Source: Cheiracanthium punctorium | Lineage: Eukaryota > Arthropoda > Arachnida > Araneae > Cheiracanthiidae | Assembly: GCA_038373885.1 (NCBI GenBank) | Contig: JAWZYV010016004.1 | Coordinates: 558,001 to 622,000, forward strand | Length of the DNA stretch: 64,000 nt | Reading direction: 5' to 3' | Shown: positions 21,246-32,390 of the stretch, in pieces | Numbering within the stretch: position 1 is the first letter of the stretch | How the letters are laid out: each line of letters starts with the position of its first letter | Made by a program: the position numbers and the translations under genes | Notes under the pieces: model-generated | Told to the model about the DNA's origin: nothing | Seen by the model: only the letters and a program-made list of their open reading frames with translations | The model's database searches: none

Positions 21246-21429
21246 AAAGCAGTTTTAATTCATATTTCATATCAATAAGACTGTGGACAATAATTCCTCA
21301 TTCTGCCTTCATGATGTTTTGAAGTTTCAAAGAGAAAAACAATGTGTCATAATTACGAGGTAAGTGATAAAAAATACTTTTACAAGTAAATACATTTTTA
21401 TTTTCTGTTAATATGTGGATATTTTTCAG

Positions 21430-21595
21430 TTATTTGGTGCTTATTTTTAGATTTTTGGTGCATATTTTCAGATTATTAGTGCATATTTTTAAATTTTAAG
21501 TGCATATTTTTAGATTTTTTGATGCATATTTGCATGCATATTTTTAGATTTTTTGATGCATATTTACATGCATATTTTGTCACTTTATAAGTGCA
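21430..21595 (+). repeat. Subterminal repeats of the hAT element
   Basis: Six to seven near-copies of GTGCATATTTTTAGATTTTT, spaced about 20-35 bp, lie directly inside the right end. The left end has TATGCAATCGCATATTTGCA-like versions. Such arrays commonly bind hAT transposases. Confidence 0.75.
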
Positions 21596-21636
21596 TATAA
21601 TCCGCGGTCTAGTAATCACATTGCATATCCACCCTC

Positions 21637-21825
21637 TGATGATGCTTCCTTTGCCTGTAAAACAATTTACGCTGCATAAAGAGGCAGAATGCAGGGAAAT
21701 ATAAACAGTGCCTGCTCCTGTTACTCTCGGGTGATGCTTTCTGAACTATTCTTGCCTGTACAACTCATTTCTCTGCATAAAGGCGTAGAATGCAGTGAAA
21801 TGTGAACAGTGGTTCTCAATAGTGA
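21637..21825 (+). repeat. Tandem duplication, unit about 92 bp
   Basis: GATGATGCTTCCTTTGCCTG, CTGCATAAAGAGGCAGAATG, AACAGTG (21637-21727) is followed by the related GTGATGCTTTCTGAAC, CTGCATAAAGGCGTAGAATG, GAACAGTGG (21732-21818). Function unknown. Confidence 0.65.
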
Positions 21826-21884
21826 ATTCCACCAAATCATATTTACAAGTCAGGCTTGTGTAAGTTGTGTTGTGGGATTAACGC

Positions 21885-22095
21885 TAATTATCTACACGAG
21901 GAATCTAGGCCTATGGGTAAGGTGCCCTACTCGGGGGTCTTTCTAAGGGGTCCTAACCCGTATTTACGTTAAGTTTCGCGGGAAACCACGGAAAACTCCG
22001 AACGGTTACGTCGGTGGATGCTACCTGGATTTGAACTAGGCATCTTCCGTCTCCCAGTTCAGAGCGCTAAACGCTAGGCCACTGGTCGGGACTCA
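21885..22095 (-). mobile_element. SINE family A, copy A2
   Basis: On the minus strand: A-box-like TGGCCTAGCGTTTAGCG, B-box-like AGTTCAAATCC, then the shared body GTTCGGAGTTTTCCGTGG, AACGTAAATACGGGTTAGGA and CCCCTTAGAAAGACCCCC. Identity to A1 is high in the body and lower in the head. A 7-bp CAAGTCA lies on both sides (21845-21851, 22093-22099) and may be a worn target duplication. Confidence 0.85.
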
Positions 22096-22099
22096 AGTC

Positions 22100-22640
22100 A
22101 ACTGTTACAAGCAGGAACTTTGTTAGCATTTCCATTTTAATTTTGGTGTATTACTTTTGTTATTAAGTAAACTAATGTAGTTGTATAAAGTTTTTCAAAG
22201 ATGACAAACTATCATTGAACATTTATGTGAACCTAAATTTTATGTGTCAGGTCGCGCACACGCAATGAAAAACAAAAACCTTTTTTGATAATTAATAATT
22301 TTTGATAATTTTGATAATTATTGAATTCTATTTCATTCAGTTGATTTTTCATTCAAATTGCTGCAAAAATCTATATTTTGTGCAGGAAGTCGTAAAATTA
22401 ATTTTAATTTCAAAAATTGCAGATATTGCAGAATACACAAATGTTAATCATCGTATAAAATATTTTCTAAAATATTATTATTTCACTTAATAAAGATTAA
22501 CTAAAAAAACACACTATGGTATTTCACAAACTTAATTTTTAATATTGTTATACGTAAACACAAGTTATTTTCATAAAATCTAAACATCTCTTTTTATTTT
22601 CTTTTTTCCGCTAATACGCTGACCAAATTAAGGAAATCTC
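22100..22640. other. Unassigned AT-rich stretch
   Basis: The frame at 22302-22490 is AT-driven and has no motif. Confidence 0.5.
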
Positions 22641-22649
22641 TTAATTTCA

Positions 22650-22880
22650 ATCGTATGCAGGAATTTTTAATCGAAAAATAAAAACTTTTTAAAAAATCAG
22701 TAGGAGATTATAAAAGTAATTATTAATCAAAACTTTTCTTAGCGTACTACTAAAGCCTTTATTTATCAAAATGGCTCATTAGAGGAAAATCCGAAGGAGT
22801 GAAAATACTTTAATGATATATAAATCATTAGGGGTACTCATTAGTTCTTGGAGGTCTAAAAATGAAGTATGGTAAACTAG
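22650..22880 (+). repeat. Diverged repeat R4, copy 2
   Basis: Counterpart of 18305-18535 in the same orientation; AATGGCTCATTAGAG at about 22772 and GGTACTCATTAGTTCTTGG at about 22834 are the clearest shared blocks. Confidence 0.6.
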
Positions 22881-24220
22881 TTGAAGTACCCGTTCTTCAC
22901 ACGAAATGTATATTGTTAAACCAACTAATACAAATAGAAAATAAGTAAACAAATACTAAACGTATTTTGATTATAGCCTACAAAACTGTTTTACAATATT
23001 CTTGAGGTATATTCTAACTACACTTGATTTTTTTTAATACTGTTTGGAATGTGCTTCATAATCCGCGAGTGTGCGGTATTTGTCTTCCTTGATCCATAAA
23101 ATACTTCTTCAAAATTGAAATCTATATTAAAATCGTCTTCAGAACTGTTTTTAAATCCTCGCTAGGCATATTCTAACCATACTTCAGCTTTATTTACATG
23201 AATATAGACACCAATACTCCAATTAAATGAACAGCAAGGTTATGTAATTTCTCGACTAATGTGGAGGATATCGCCAATCTGGATTCAGTTTTGGGGACTT
23301 ATTTTTTTATAAAAAACTTTGCTATAAATCGACACAAAAACAAACCCTGGCGACTTATCACATTTAATGTGGTAACCCTTGAAAAGTGATTTGCACCAGG
23401 TAGACAAAAATCTTTGAAATTAACAAATTTAAGACCTAAAAAATACGTTAAAAACCGCTTTTTTTTGTAAACCACCCCCTATTGAGGTCGATTTTTAAGA
23501 AACCATGAAAAAGATTTTTATCAATTTGTATTCGATATTTTTTAATGAAAGATTTTTATGGTTATCTTGATTTTCCCTTGATATATGATGGCATGAAACT
23601 AACGTTTTGCATTCTCACACCATTCTGGACACGAATTCTAAAAAACCCTGAAAATGTTTCTTGGGTATTTCTGTTAGTTACACTTTAAAGGATTTTATGG
23701 CACTATATTTTTCTGAGATATGAAGGAAAACATGAAAAGAACGTTAAAGAAAGATTCAGACCCTTACCCTTGTCTGAGTGCGAATTCTAAAAAACCTTGA
23801 AAAATGTTTTTTAGGTATTTAGATGCATTTTAAAGCAAGAATTTAACGGCTGCCTATTTTTTCCTCTGAGCTCGTTATAATTATGTTAAATTATAGAATA
23901 TATTTAATAAAGAACATTTTTACCATTTCGCATTTTGGGCCATAATGAGACACATTTTCTGGGCCACAGTGAGACATCTCATTTTGGCCCTAAGCGAGGG
24001 AATCTTTTTAAGATTAATAATCAGGAAACTTTTTAAGATTAATAATTAGTAGCTATATTAATTGGTTCTTTGTAGACCAGGTAAGGGAAATTCGGTGAAA
24101 AAAAATATTTTTACTTTTTCTATTGCATCAACTTCTCTGAAGTTTTATCTTTCCAACGATATATGACATTTTATCCAAAAAACAGAAGAATTAGAATTTT
24201 TTTATTTTCAATTTAATAAT
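22881..24220. other. Mostly unassigned; one short internal repeat
   Basis: A block GCGAATTCTAAAAAACC followed by TGAAAAATGTTT and GGTATTT occurs twice (about 23631 and 23783). GGGCCACAGTGAGAC (23961-23975) has a near-complement, GTCTCAGTGTGGCCC, at 24223-24237, perhaps the ends of a small element. No coding sequence recognised. Confidence 0.4.
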
Positions 24221-24420
24221 TTGTCTCAGTGTGGCCCGTCCTCCCCTACTGTTGACAAATATTACTGCAAGTACGTGGGAAAAAAACATAAGAGCGAGCC
24301 GTGTGTGAACTGGCAGATGCACGAGCACGTATCCGATTTCTACCGAAAACAAGGTTCCCCAGCAGGTTGTGCTGGACATCCTTTGTCATATGGAAGCGGC
24401 CGGTTTCCATGCTGATGGAA
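24221..24420. other. GC-richer patch, unidentified
   Basis: Both strands stay open here (plus 24221-24415, minus 24191-24440), which is what GC enrichment alone would cause. The plus-strand reading has several Cys and His residues but no zinc-finger spacing I can name. Left unassigned. Confidence 0.3.
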
Positions 24421-26520
24421 AAATATTGCACTAGATGCATCTGGAAATAATATTCTTTTTTGCTCTATTTTTTAAGCACGAGTAAAAACAAGAAAGATTT
24501 TGACTGCCAAAAGGAGTAAATTGAATTACCTTTAAGAACAAAAATGCTATAAATGTTAAAAAAAATAATAATTAATTATTTGTCTACTGTCATGAGGATA
24601 TAATTTTTGCCTGTTTGCTAATAACGGATTTATCATGAAATTAAGCCTGCATGCCAATGCATTTCCAAGTCATTTTCGAGATCACTTCAACATTTCAGCA
24701 AATTGCTATAAATCTTGTTCCGTACACTAGTTGAAGCATTCATCTGTCGTCCAAGAAACTTCAGCTTTAAAACGACAAAGTGTAAAAGAATTATTAATAT
24801 GAGTATTAAAATAATATTTCTGTAATCCCCACTTAGGTTTCAATAAAAAATTTAATTATATTACTTTTAGAAATGAGGTGAAACCAAAAATTGAAGGCTC
24901 GTAATTTTTACGGTAAATTTTTTTTACTGTCCAGGGAGGTTTTTGCAAATCTTTTTGAAATATACAAAAGCGTTTGTGAATCCTTTTTGTCAAATGCGCA
25001 AATGTTCTTGAAATATACAAAAACTTTTCTGAATAGTTTTCCACCATATGCGGAAACCTGTGTGAACATTTCTCAATCAGATGCGGAAACGTTTATGCAA
25101 TTTCAAAATACAGTTGCTGAGCTTTATTTTGCGGTAATGTTTCTGAGTTTTTCTTACAGTGGATTTACTAATGAACATGTGTTTGCCTCAGTACAAATTG
25201 AAATCAATACATGTGCAGTCAAAATTAATAACTTTTTTAATTAATGTGCACTTGTTGTGATATGTAAAATAACTATTGTAACATTATTTACATATTTTTA
25301 TACTTCAAATTGACATTTAGGTTTTGCTATAAAAATCTGGTGCAATAATAGGTAGTTTTCAACAAATACTAAATATTAGTGTTAGTTTTCAAATAAATGA
25401 TTTTTTTTTTCATAGAATGTAATTTTTATACGAAACAGTCCAATTTTACCTTACAAGGGGCTTTTATCTTCCGGTAATCTTTAAAACAAATTTTTCCAGT
25501 GCTTCCCACTATTTCTATTCTAGATGTTAAATTTAGCTATCAAAATTCAATACCAGGAACAAAATTCCTAATATAAGAATAAATATATTTGAAAAATTCT
25601 TGAAGAACCCTTACCGAGGATTTTATGGATGTGACTGTGCGGTTAAATCTATGTTTCATAAATCCAGTTTTACAATCTGACACTTTGTTTACTCCCCTGG
25701 GTACACTTGTTCACGGGATATCGCAGATTTTCATCTTTTATGTTGAAACTATAGCTCCATTGTGGTTGAAATAGGAACACTATGATGCTAGAATATATTT
25801 TATACAATAAAATAGATAAAGGTTTGAAAAAAGTAAGACTAAAGAATACATCACTTACTAAATATGTCGTATTAGGCATATAATGCATATATTTTCATTT
25901 TTAACCACTCTCAGTTTCCGGCATTAACTGAATATAAGTTCTGAAGTAAAATAATCAATTAATTTGGCATTCATTCGAAAGTCCTGTTAAAGAGTTTACT
26001 CAAACTTAAACGTGGTACTCATAAAATTTCATAAATAATTATTCACATGCTTTCAGGTAAGTCTTTGTATTTATTAACTTTCTTTTCGTAATCATCATCA
26101 TTGTCGACATGACTTGTCCATATAGTGAAAATAAATACTGCTCTTGCACTAATGAAACTGCCAAGCTGAAATCTGACATTGAGTAACAGCATTTTGCTAA
26201 TCTGAAACCTATAAATTTATTACCATTGCATTTGACTTTCCTGTAGCTGATAAATAATTTTCTGTTATTATTTGATCACAGTTTAAAAAAATAAATCTAA
26301 AAACTTTTTTAAAAAGAAACTTAAAATATACAGATAAAAATTTTAACACGCGCTGTATTTAACTGAATTTTAGTTTTAGAATAAAACGACCAATTAATAA
26401 TTTTTGCTTTATTTGCAAGCATACTCTAGCTGTTCAGAGAATGTAACTGCCTATTGTATAAATACAGAATAAAATGTTTCCTTTCTTGCCTGCCACACAT
26501 ACATAATACGACGCTTAATA
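24421..26520. other. Mostly unassigned AT-rich stretch
   Basis: The plus-strand frame 24891-25244 (117 codons) is partly built from degenerate ~54-bp repeats (next entry). No membrane, signal or domain pattern argues for a gene. Nothing else recognised. Confidence 0.45.
24944..25110 (+). repeat. Degenerate tandem repeat under an open frame
   Basis: GCAAATCTTTTTGAAATATACAAA is followed by GCAAATGTTCTTGAAATATACAAA and two weaker units starting GCGGAAAC, with spacing of about 54, then 30-35 bp. The period is a multiple of three at first, which helps keep the frame open. Confidence 0.5.
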
Positions 26521-26540
26521 GATATATAACTGATTTTGAG

Positions 26541-26750
26541 CTAGCGCTTTGAAGGACGGAAGGGTGACGGAAGGCGCCAGGTCGTATCCGCCGGCCTTAC
26601 CGTTGGAGTTTTCCGTGTTTTTTTTCCGAAACTTCGCGTAGATACGGGTTAGGACCCCCTTAGAAAGTCCCCCACGGAGTGCAATCACACCCCCCGCCTA
26701 GATCTCTAGAGTAGATAATTGGCCATAACCCACATTTCTATTCCATTTCT
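26541..26750 (+). mobile_element. SINE family A, copy A3 (5' truncated)
   Basis: The body matches A1 and A2: CCGTTGGAGTTTTCCGTG, CCGAAACTTCGCGTAGATAC and GGGTTAGGACCCCCTTAGAA. The tRNA head is incomplete and no B box is clear. A 14-bp direct repeat with one mismatch, ATAACTGATTTTGA (26527-26540) and ATAACGGATTTTGA (26751-26764), fits a target duplication and sets the edges. Confidence 0.85.
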
Positions 26751-26989
26751 ATAACGGATTTTGAAAAATATTTCTTTTTCCGTTGTAACAAACATACCAA
26801 GCTTTTGTAGCAGAGCTTTATCAACTCTTTATACGTGTTTATCAAGGGTGTTCATTACTGAGATAGCAGCAAATGAAAATCTTCCACATTTTCAGTTTCT
26901 GTAAGTTATGGTCTAATGTCCACAGCGTACAGAAGCTCAAAAACTGGAACACTAGACTAGAGTTGGAGTAAAGTGCTGTGTTAGGGCAA

Positions 26990-27178
26990 AGCTGCATAAC
27001 GGCTACCTACCTAATGTGAGTGGCAGGACCTTAGCCGGAAAACTTTTAAAGTGGTTCTAGCACGTATTTATATTTCATTTGGATAAAACCATCCAAACCA
27101 TCAGACCTTTAGATCGACAGTCACGCAGTAGGCCAGAACGCTGGATCTACACTTCTGCCATCTACCATATTTATTGTT
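26990..27178 (-). mobile_element. tRNA-related SINE family B, copy B1
   Basis: On the minus strand it reads AGATGGCAGAAGTGTAGATC, TCCAGCGTTCTGGCC, CGATCTAAAGGTCTGATGG, then ACTTTAAAAGTTTTCCGGC. The order matches B2 (28195-28416) and B3 (44330-44492). The extreme 5' part with the A box is missing or unreadable here. Confidence 0.55.
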
Positions 27179-27270
27179 TAGTTCGGTCATTACACTATAG
27201 TAAGTCGAATAATGTGTAGAAATCTTCATACATAAGTTGCTTTATTTTAAAACTAACAAGATGGCGGTAC

Positions 27271-28030
27271 GGCTTCAAGAACACGGATTTCAATGCCCTT
27301 TAGTACAGTGATAGTATACCATGTGAATATGCTACATGTAAAGTACTATGTTATGCTCAGTTATAGTCGAGAAAAATTAAATTTTACTATCGAACCACTT
27401 CACTGAAACTTTGAATATAAGTTACATGCAATCGCATTCGGATACTGTGGCGTAAATGCCAAGGCTGGATGCTCTTACTCTGACTTTAAAGGTTCAAATC
27501 TCTTGCTTTTCCAGCATATTTTTTAATATTTTTTAATACATAAATATAATTAATTCATTTACTAAAAATGTAAACAATTAGCTGCTCGTAACTAGTTACT
27601 TATGAAAATTTTTACCTACTTACGGCTATTATATTATTATTTACATTTTATTTCTACTTGTAAGATCTTTTTTTTTAATCAGAATTTCACACTTAAGAAT
27701 TCATTTTAAAGCGCACACAAAGCTTAATATCACTTAAATTTATAGGAGGGGACACTTCTCTTAGAAAGTGGGACAACGCTGTGGTCGCATACAGATGGCA
27801 CAACACACAGTCGGCAATTGCTCATCTTCTGCTTCTGCGCATCTCTAACTTTAAAATATCATATTACATTCTATTTACTTACAACTTTAAGATTTTGTAA
27901 AGTGGTTCGAAAATAAATATCATTTTTTCGATTATATTTGAGTATTTCCTATTAGTATTTTACATCTAGCCCATCCACATGGTATACCACCACTGTACCA
28001 CTGATCATTGAAATCTAATTCCCTGAAGTC
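27271..28030. mobile_element. Long inverted repeat, ~760 bp, arms ~130 bp
   Basis: The left arm (27271-27400) and the reverse complement of the right arm (27900-28030) share GATTTCAATG, AGTGGTATACCATGTG-like, GCTACATGTAAAGTACTA-like and CGAACCACTT blocks, roughly three quarters identical. The 500-bp centre is non-coding but holds a tRNA-like B box (GGTTCAAATCT, about 27489). This could be a MITE or two inverted copies of one repeat. No target duplication is clear. Confidence 0.6.
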
Positions 28031-28194
28031 TTTTCTCCTTCTTGTAAGTGAAATAAAGGAGCTGTAGCCATTTTCTGCGAAATTTATGTTTTTCCTTAAC
28101 TATGCTTGTACGGCTTGCGATATTAGGTTAAATATTCGCATTAATGGCTTTTACAAACATTATATAAGAATTTTAATGTTTGTTTATTTATCTT

Positions 28195-28416
28195 TGGTTA
28201 GGAGAAGCTACATGAGAGCTATTTGTCTAAAATCGAGGCAGAACTTTTTAAAGTGTTCTAACGCGTAATCACCTAGAATCTGAAGCAAGTTTCCCAAACC
28301 TTCAGACCGTTAGTTCCTAATTCCACACGAGAGATCAGAATCGTAGATCTGCAGACTTCAGCTATCTTTCAACGTTTAGCGTCTTATCCACTCAGCCATT
28401 GGCTGGCTAAGAGGTT
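28195..28416 (-). mobile_element. tRNA-related SINE family B, copy B2
   Basis: The minus strand starts with AATGGCTGAGTGGATAAG, containing TGGCTGAGTGG, a perfect A box (complement at 28388-28398). The rest of the tRNA-like head (AGATCTACGATTCTGATC in B-box position, degenerate) and a body shared with B1 and B3 (GGTCTGAAGGTTTGGG, ACTTTAAAAAGTTCTGCC) follow. The 5' end resembles Ser/Leu-type tRNAs. Confidence 0.65.
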
Positions 28417-28419
28417 TAT

Positions 28420-30265
28420 AGTTAGCTGTATCAACAAGTTTATGGAAATGGTGTGTTACTCATGCGGGATCAGAAGCAGAAATGTCGTAACACAGACTGT
28501 TGTCCTCCTTTCACTATTTAATAACCGTTAAAAAACTGTTGAAATATTTCTGTAAATTCTTAATTACGTTTCGTAATCAGTAGGATTGTTAGAATTAATG
28601 TAAAATACAGATAAAATATCGCATATGACCATTCTAGGTTGTACAGAGGGCCCACTCCTTTAAGCAGCATTAGTAAAAGGAGGATAGCTGTTTAAAATGA
28701 AATAACAAAATAAATAAATATAAAAATATCTGTTAATTAATAAAATTGCATGAACATGAAATATTAAAACAGAAAATGAAAACAAAAGAACAATGGCATG
28801 GGCAACGCATTTTTTATAAGAAAATACAATAAACACACATAAACAAGAAAAAGAGATAAATAGATATTCATAAAATATTTGCTGTAGATTATAATACAGC
28901 ATACTTACTGAGTTGAAAAAGAAAAAAGTGTATCAAATATGCTGTTTTAGTTATTTTATATTTCATTCAGTTTGTTTTATTTTAATTATTTATCTATTTT
29001 TAGTCTGCACATTTGTTGTGTAAAAAATGCAGTCGAGATTAAATAATTTTTAACAATGTTAAAGCGTCATCATTTTGTTCTTAACACGAACGCTTACGTA
29101 CTCTATCCATAAGAACATTTACTTGACCTTAGACTTTGAATCTAATGATAGGCAATTTAACTGAATAGCTTTTTAAAAGAACCGACAACAATAATAAATC
29201 TTTTTTCCCTGTTGATTAAATTTTTCATTGGTCAAAGATTAAAAGTAGGGCTTTACCATTCATTAATTTCAAAATATCTTTTTTGGAATGAGTTTACAAG
29301 TAGAATGTCCTACTTTTTAATAGTTTGCTTCTTTAAAAAAATGAGAGAAACAGCATTTCACTTTTTAGCTTCGAAACCAGACATTCTTCAAAGGTTAACG
29401 TTTTTTTATTCTTATTTTTTTGGCGAGTTTTGTTTTTTCGAAACTTCGCTATTAAATTTTAAAATCTAAGAATTGCTCCTTAAATAATGATAAAGGAAAA
29501 TAGTTTTGGAAGTGATTTTCAAGGTACAAGGAAATATATAAAGGAAATGCATTTGTTGTTTACTCTTCTTTGAAACTGTTTTCTGTAAAATTGAATTTAT
29601 TCATGACTTAGTTCTTGTTATTTTAGGTCTGCCTAAGTTTATTTTTTCAAAGCTGACCGTAAAGATGTGTTTCTTTCGTTTATCGAATCTGTACGAGTAA
29701 TTATAAGAGAGTTTTATTTTTAAAGAAGAAACATTTTCTTTTATCTTAAAAATATGAATACTCAAAATATTTTCAATGTTAAGTTTTGAGTGTACATGCT
29801 TTTAAGAATTTTAAAGTTTTATAATTATGGCTGATATGTGTGTTGCTAGAAAATGAACAGATCAATTACAATAATATTTTTCTAAGAATATTTAACAGGG
29901 GATTAATGATAATAAAGGGAGAACCTATATTCATTAAAAGCATACACAGCATACACATTTTTTACTTTATTTAAAGAGATATAAGCATTAATATATGAAA
30001 AATAATGACGTAATTGAAATTTTTAACCTTCTTGGAAGTATAAAAGTTAAGTATAAATATCCAAGCGTAGCATGTTGACCATATATTTTCTGACTTCAAT
30101 CCATTTCGTGTGTGATTGCGATGCAGAATCAAATAATTCATTTTCTTTTCTTTTTCATCAACATTGAATTACGAATTTTCTTAACATCGCAAGTAATCTT
30201 CCATACGAGTTTTCGTTTTCTTTCTTTACCTCCCCATTTTAATAATAGGATCATGTGCTAATTAG
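28420..30265. other. Unassigned AT-rich stretch
   Basis: Frames at 28660-28902 (minus) and 29212-29469 (plus) are hydrophobic and Phe/Tyr/Leu-rich because of AT content. No recognisable family, and no repeat found. Confidence 0.5.
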
Positions 30266-30269
30266 CAAA

Positions 30270-30360
30270 CAGTGCAGGGTTTTAAAAAACCCGTTTTTTT
30301 TAAACACAACCCAAGTGGGTTTTATTGGATTTTTTTGGGGTTTTTTTTAGATTTTTTTAT
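30270..30360 (+). mobile_element. Possible hAT-type left end
   Basis: CAGTGCAGGGTTTTAAAAAACCC followed by repeated runs (AACCCAAGTGGGTTTTATTGG, TTTGGGGTTTTTTTT) resembles the ends of hAT-type elements that begin CAGGGTTT and carry GGGTTTTTT arrays. I could not find a matching right end. A weak similar block, TGGGCTTTATTGGATTC, lies at about 31573 in the same orientation. Confidence 0.35.
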
Positions 30361-30382
30361 AGTATAAAACTTTTTGGATTTA

Positions 30383-30818
30383 AATTTTATAGTTTTGATT
30401 CAAAATAGGATAATTTTAGTCTAAAAGAAAATTTTCATTACAAAATAATAATTAATTAACTAATTAAAATATAAAAATAACTTCAACGTTAATGCTCTTT
30501 TTCTGACGACGTTTATAAAAGGCTCCTAAATTGTTTTATGGCCATAGATAAAAGTATATTATTTCACTTAGAAAAATATGTTAATTTTGATTGGCTGTTA
30601 ATTTTATAGTTTTATTTCAAAACAGGATAATTTTAGTATAAAAGAAAATTTTCATTACAAAATAATAATTAATTAACTAATTAAAATATAAAAATAACTT
30701 CAACGTTAATGCTCTTTTTCTGACGACGTTTATAAAAGGCTCCTAAATTGTCTTATGGCCATAGATAAAAGTATGTTATTGTTCACTTAGAAAAATATGT
30801 TAATTTTGATTGGCTGTT
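30383..30818 (+). repeat. Tandem duplication, unit 217-219 bp
   Basis: 30383-30599 and 30600-30818 are almost identical, differing at a handful of bases and a small indel (TATTTCACTT against TATTGTTCACTT). No flanking inverted repeats. High identity in an otherwise decayed region indicates a recent duplication or an assembly duplication. Confidence 0.9.
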
Positions 30819-31960
30819 TTCAATTACTTTTTATGAACTTTTTAAATATTTTTACCTTTATGTTTTTTAGTCATAGTTACATTTTCTAGTTAGAATATAA
30901 GTTAGTAAATCCTTTGCAGACCAACTTACTGCACAACTACTATTTATTTAATAATTTTCTTTATAATTATTCATTTTTGCTTTAAACATACATTCCTTTT
31001 TACTTTAAAAATTCTAGAATTAATATAACTGATATTAAATCCCACATAAACAATGTATAATGAATTAATTTTATATTTCTAAATACTAAAGTAAGGCAGC
31101 AACTAATACAATACAGGATGGTTTCCTGAACCTGAATTCATTTTTGACATGCGTGCTTGTACTTTGTAAGCGGGGGGACATATTCCATTCTTCTCTTATC
31201 TGGGAAAGGATTATGTTTTTTTGTCTTACACTGATTATTACATGTTTTATTCGTATTTGAAAACTTATTTATTAAAGAGATAGTTTACTAAGTTATCCCT
31301 GCGTGCATTCTACACCTGTTCGTTTCAAAACAAATATTGCAGATCGAATTAGTCCAAGGTATTATTATTTTTAAAAAGGTTATTGTTCTTTATGTTGAAG
31401 TTGGAAAAATAATTATAATAAAATTATGCTGGCATATATATATTTATCTAATATAATGCACTAAGTTATGTAGGTAATATTATAAGTATTTAATGTCAAA
31501 TAAAAAAATAAATGAAAGAAAGGAAAAATTTTGATAATTTTTAATAATACTCCCCAAAAAATAATCTGTCTGGGCTTTATTGGATTCTTTTAACTGTTTT
31601 TTTTTATTAAAGAAGACAGTGACTTACGCTTTTGATCCTTTCATCAATTTTGTTGCAATAACTTTTATTCCTAAGTTCTAGTTTTTTGCTTTGAATCTTG
31701 TAAGAGTATTTGTTTTGGTATTCTAACTACTTTTGTAAAATCATAAAATAAGTTTCAAATCCAATACTGTATTTACTGAACACCAGACTCTCTTTTCGTA
31801 CTCTTATTTTTTTCTATTCTCTTTTTTTTCTATTCTATTTCCGAACTGGAACTCTTTTTCCAGATTCAGTTCTACTATTCATATTGGCCAATTTGTATCC
31901 CTCAAAAAAGTGTGGATATTACATTATAAAAGACACTGAAGAGAAGTCATAAAATTGCAG
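30819..31960. other. Unassigned AT-rich stretch
   Basis: Nothing recognisable. Confidence 0.5.
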
Positions 31961-31966
31961 AACATT

Positions 31967-32390
31967 TCTACACTCTCAAAAATTATTTTTTCAATTCACG
32001 GAAATTGTGAGCAGTTCTGCCGGATTATCTCTTCTTTTTCCTCTTGTCAATTCAAAAAACTTCTTCAGAGTTTACAAAAAATTTTCCCCTTTTTCAGATT
32101 TTTGAGAAGAATTCACGGAAATATAACGCTTGCAAGGTTACGGAAATTATTCGTTAAAAAAATAGCGTATAAAGACGCACTCTCAAAAGTTATTACTTCA
32201 ATTTACAGAAAGTTTTCTGGCAGTCGTGCTTCCCGAATATATCCATTATTTAACAAATATCTGTCTATTGATGAGACTTCTGGAGATTCAACGGAATATT
32301 TTCCTCTTCTTCAGATTTCACGGAAATATTACGCCTGCATAGGGAATTGAAACTATTCGTTGAAAAATGAGGGATAAAGTAGTGTATCAA
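31967..32390 (+). repeat. Diverged tandem duplication, unit ~210 bp
   Basis: The units start ACACTCTCAAAAATTATT (31967) and GCACTCTCAAAAGTTATT (32177) and share AATTCACGGAAATAT, ACGC.TGCA and ACTATTCGTT-like ends. The open frame at 31955-32350 spans both units and is best explained by them. Confidence 0.6.

Larger units (their letters stand above)
20372..21611 (+). mobile_element. Deleted hAT transposon, 1,240 bp
   Basis: The ends CAGACCGCGGATTATATGCA and TGCATATAATCCGCGGTCTA are inverted repeats (one mismatch plus end base differences). They are flanked by a perfect 8-bp duplication, GTAATCAC, at 20364-20371 and 21612-21619, the hAT hallmark. Both subterminal regions are rich in TGCATATTT motifs, probable transposase-binding repeats. 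The interior holds a broken transposase with its C-terminal dimerisation block. The element is too short for an intact hAT transposase (usually 500 or more codons). Confidence 0.93.

Noticed and set aside
24891..25244. 117-codon plus-strand frame, Phe-rich
   Set aside because: Partly internal ~54-bp repeats in AT-rich DNA; no recognised motif. Not excluded as a gene, but no positive evidence.
27444..27515. tRNA pseudogene with B box GGTTCAAATCT
   Set aside because: No A box or acceptor stem could be paired; kept only as a note within the inverted-repeat entry.
31955..32350. 131-codon plus-strand open frame
   Set aside because: It covers two diverged tandem units, has AT-driven composition and no domain or start context.
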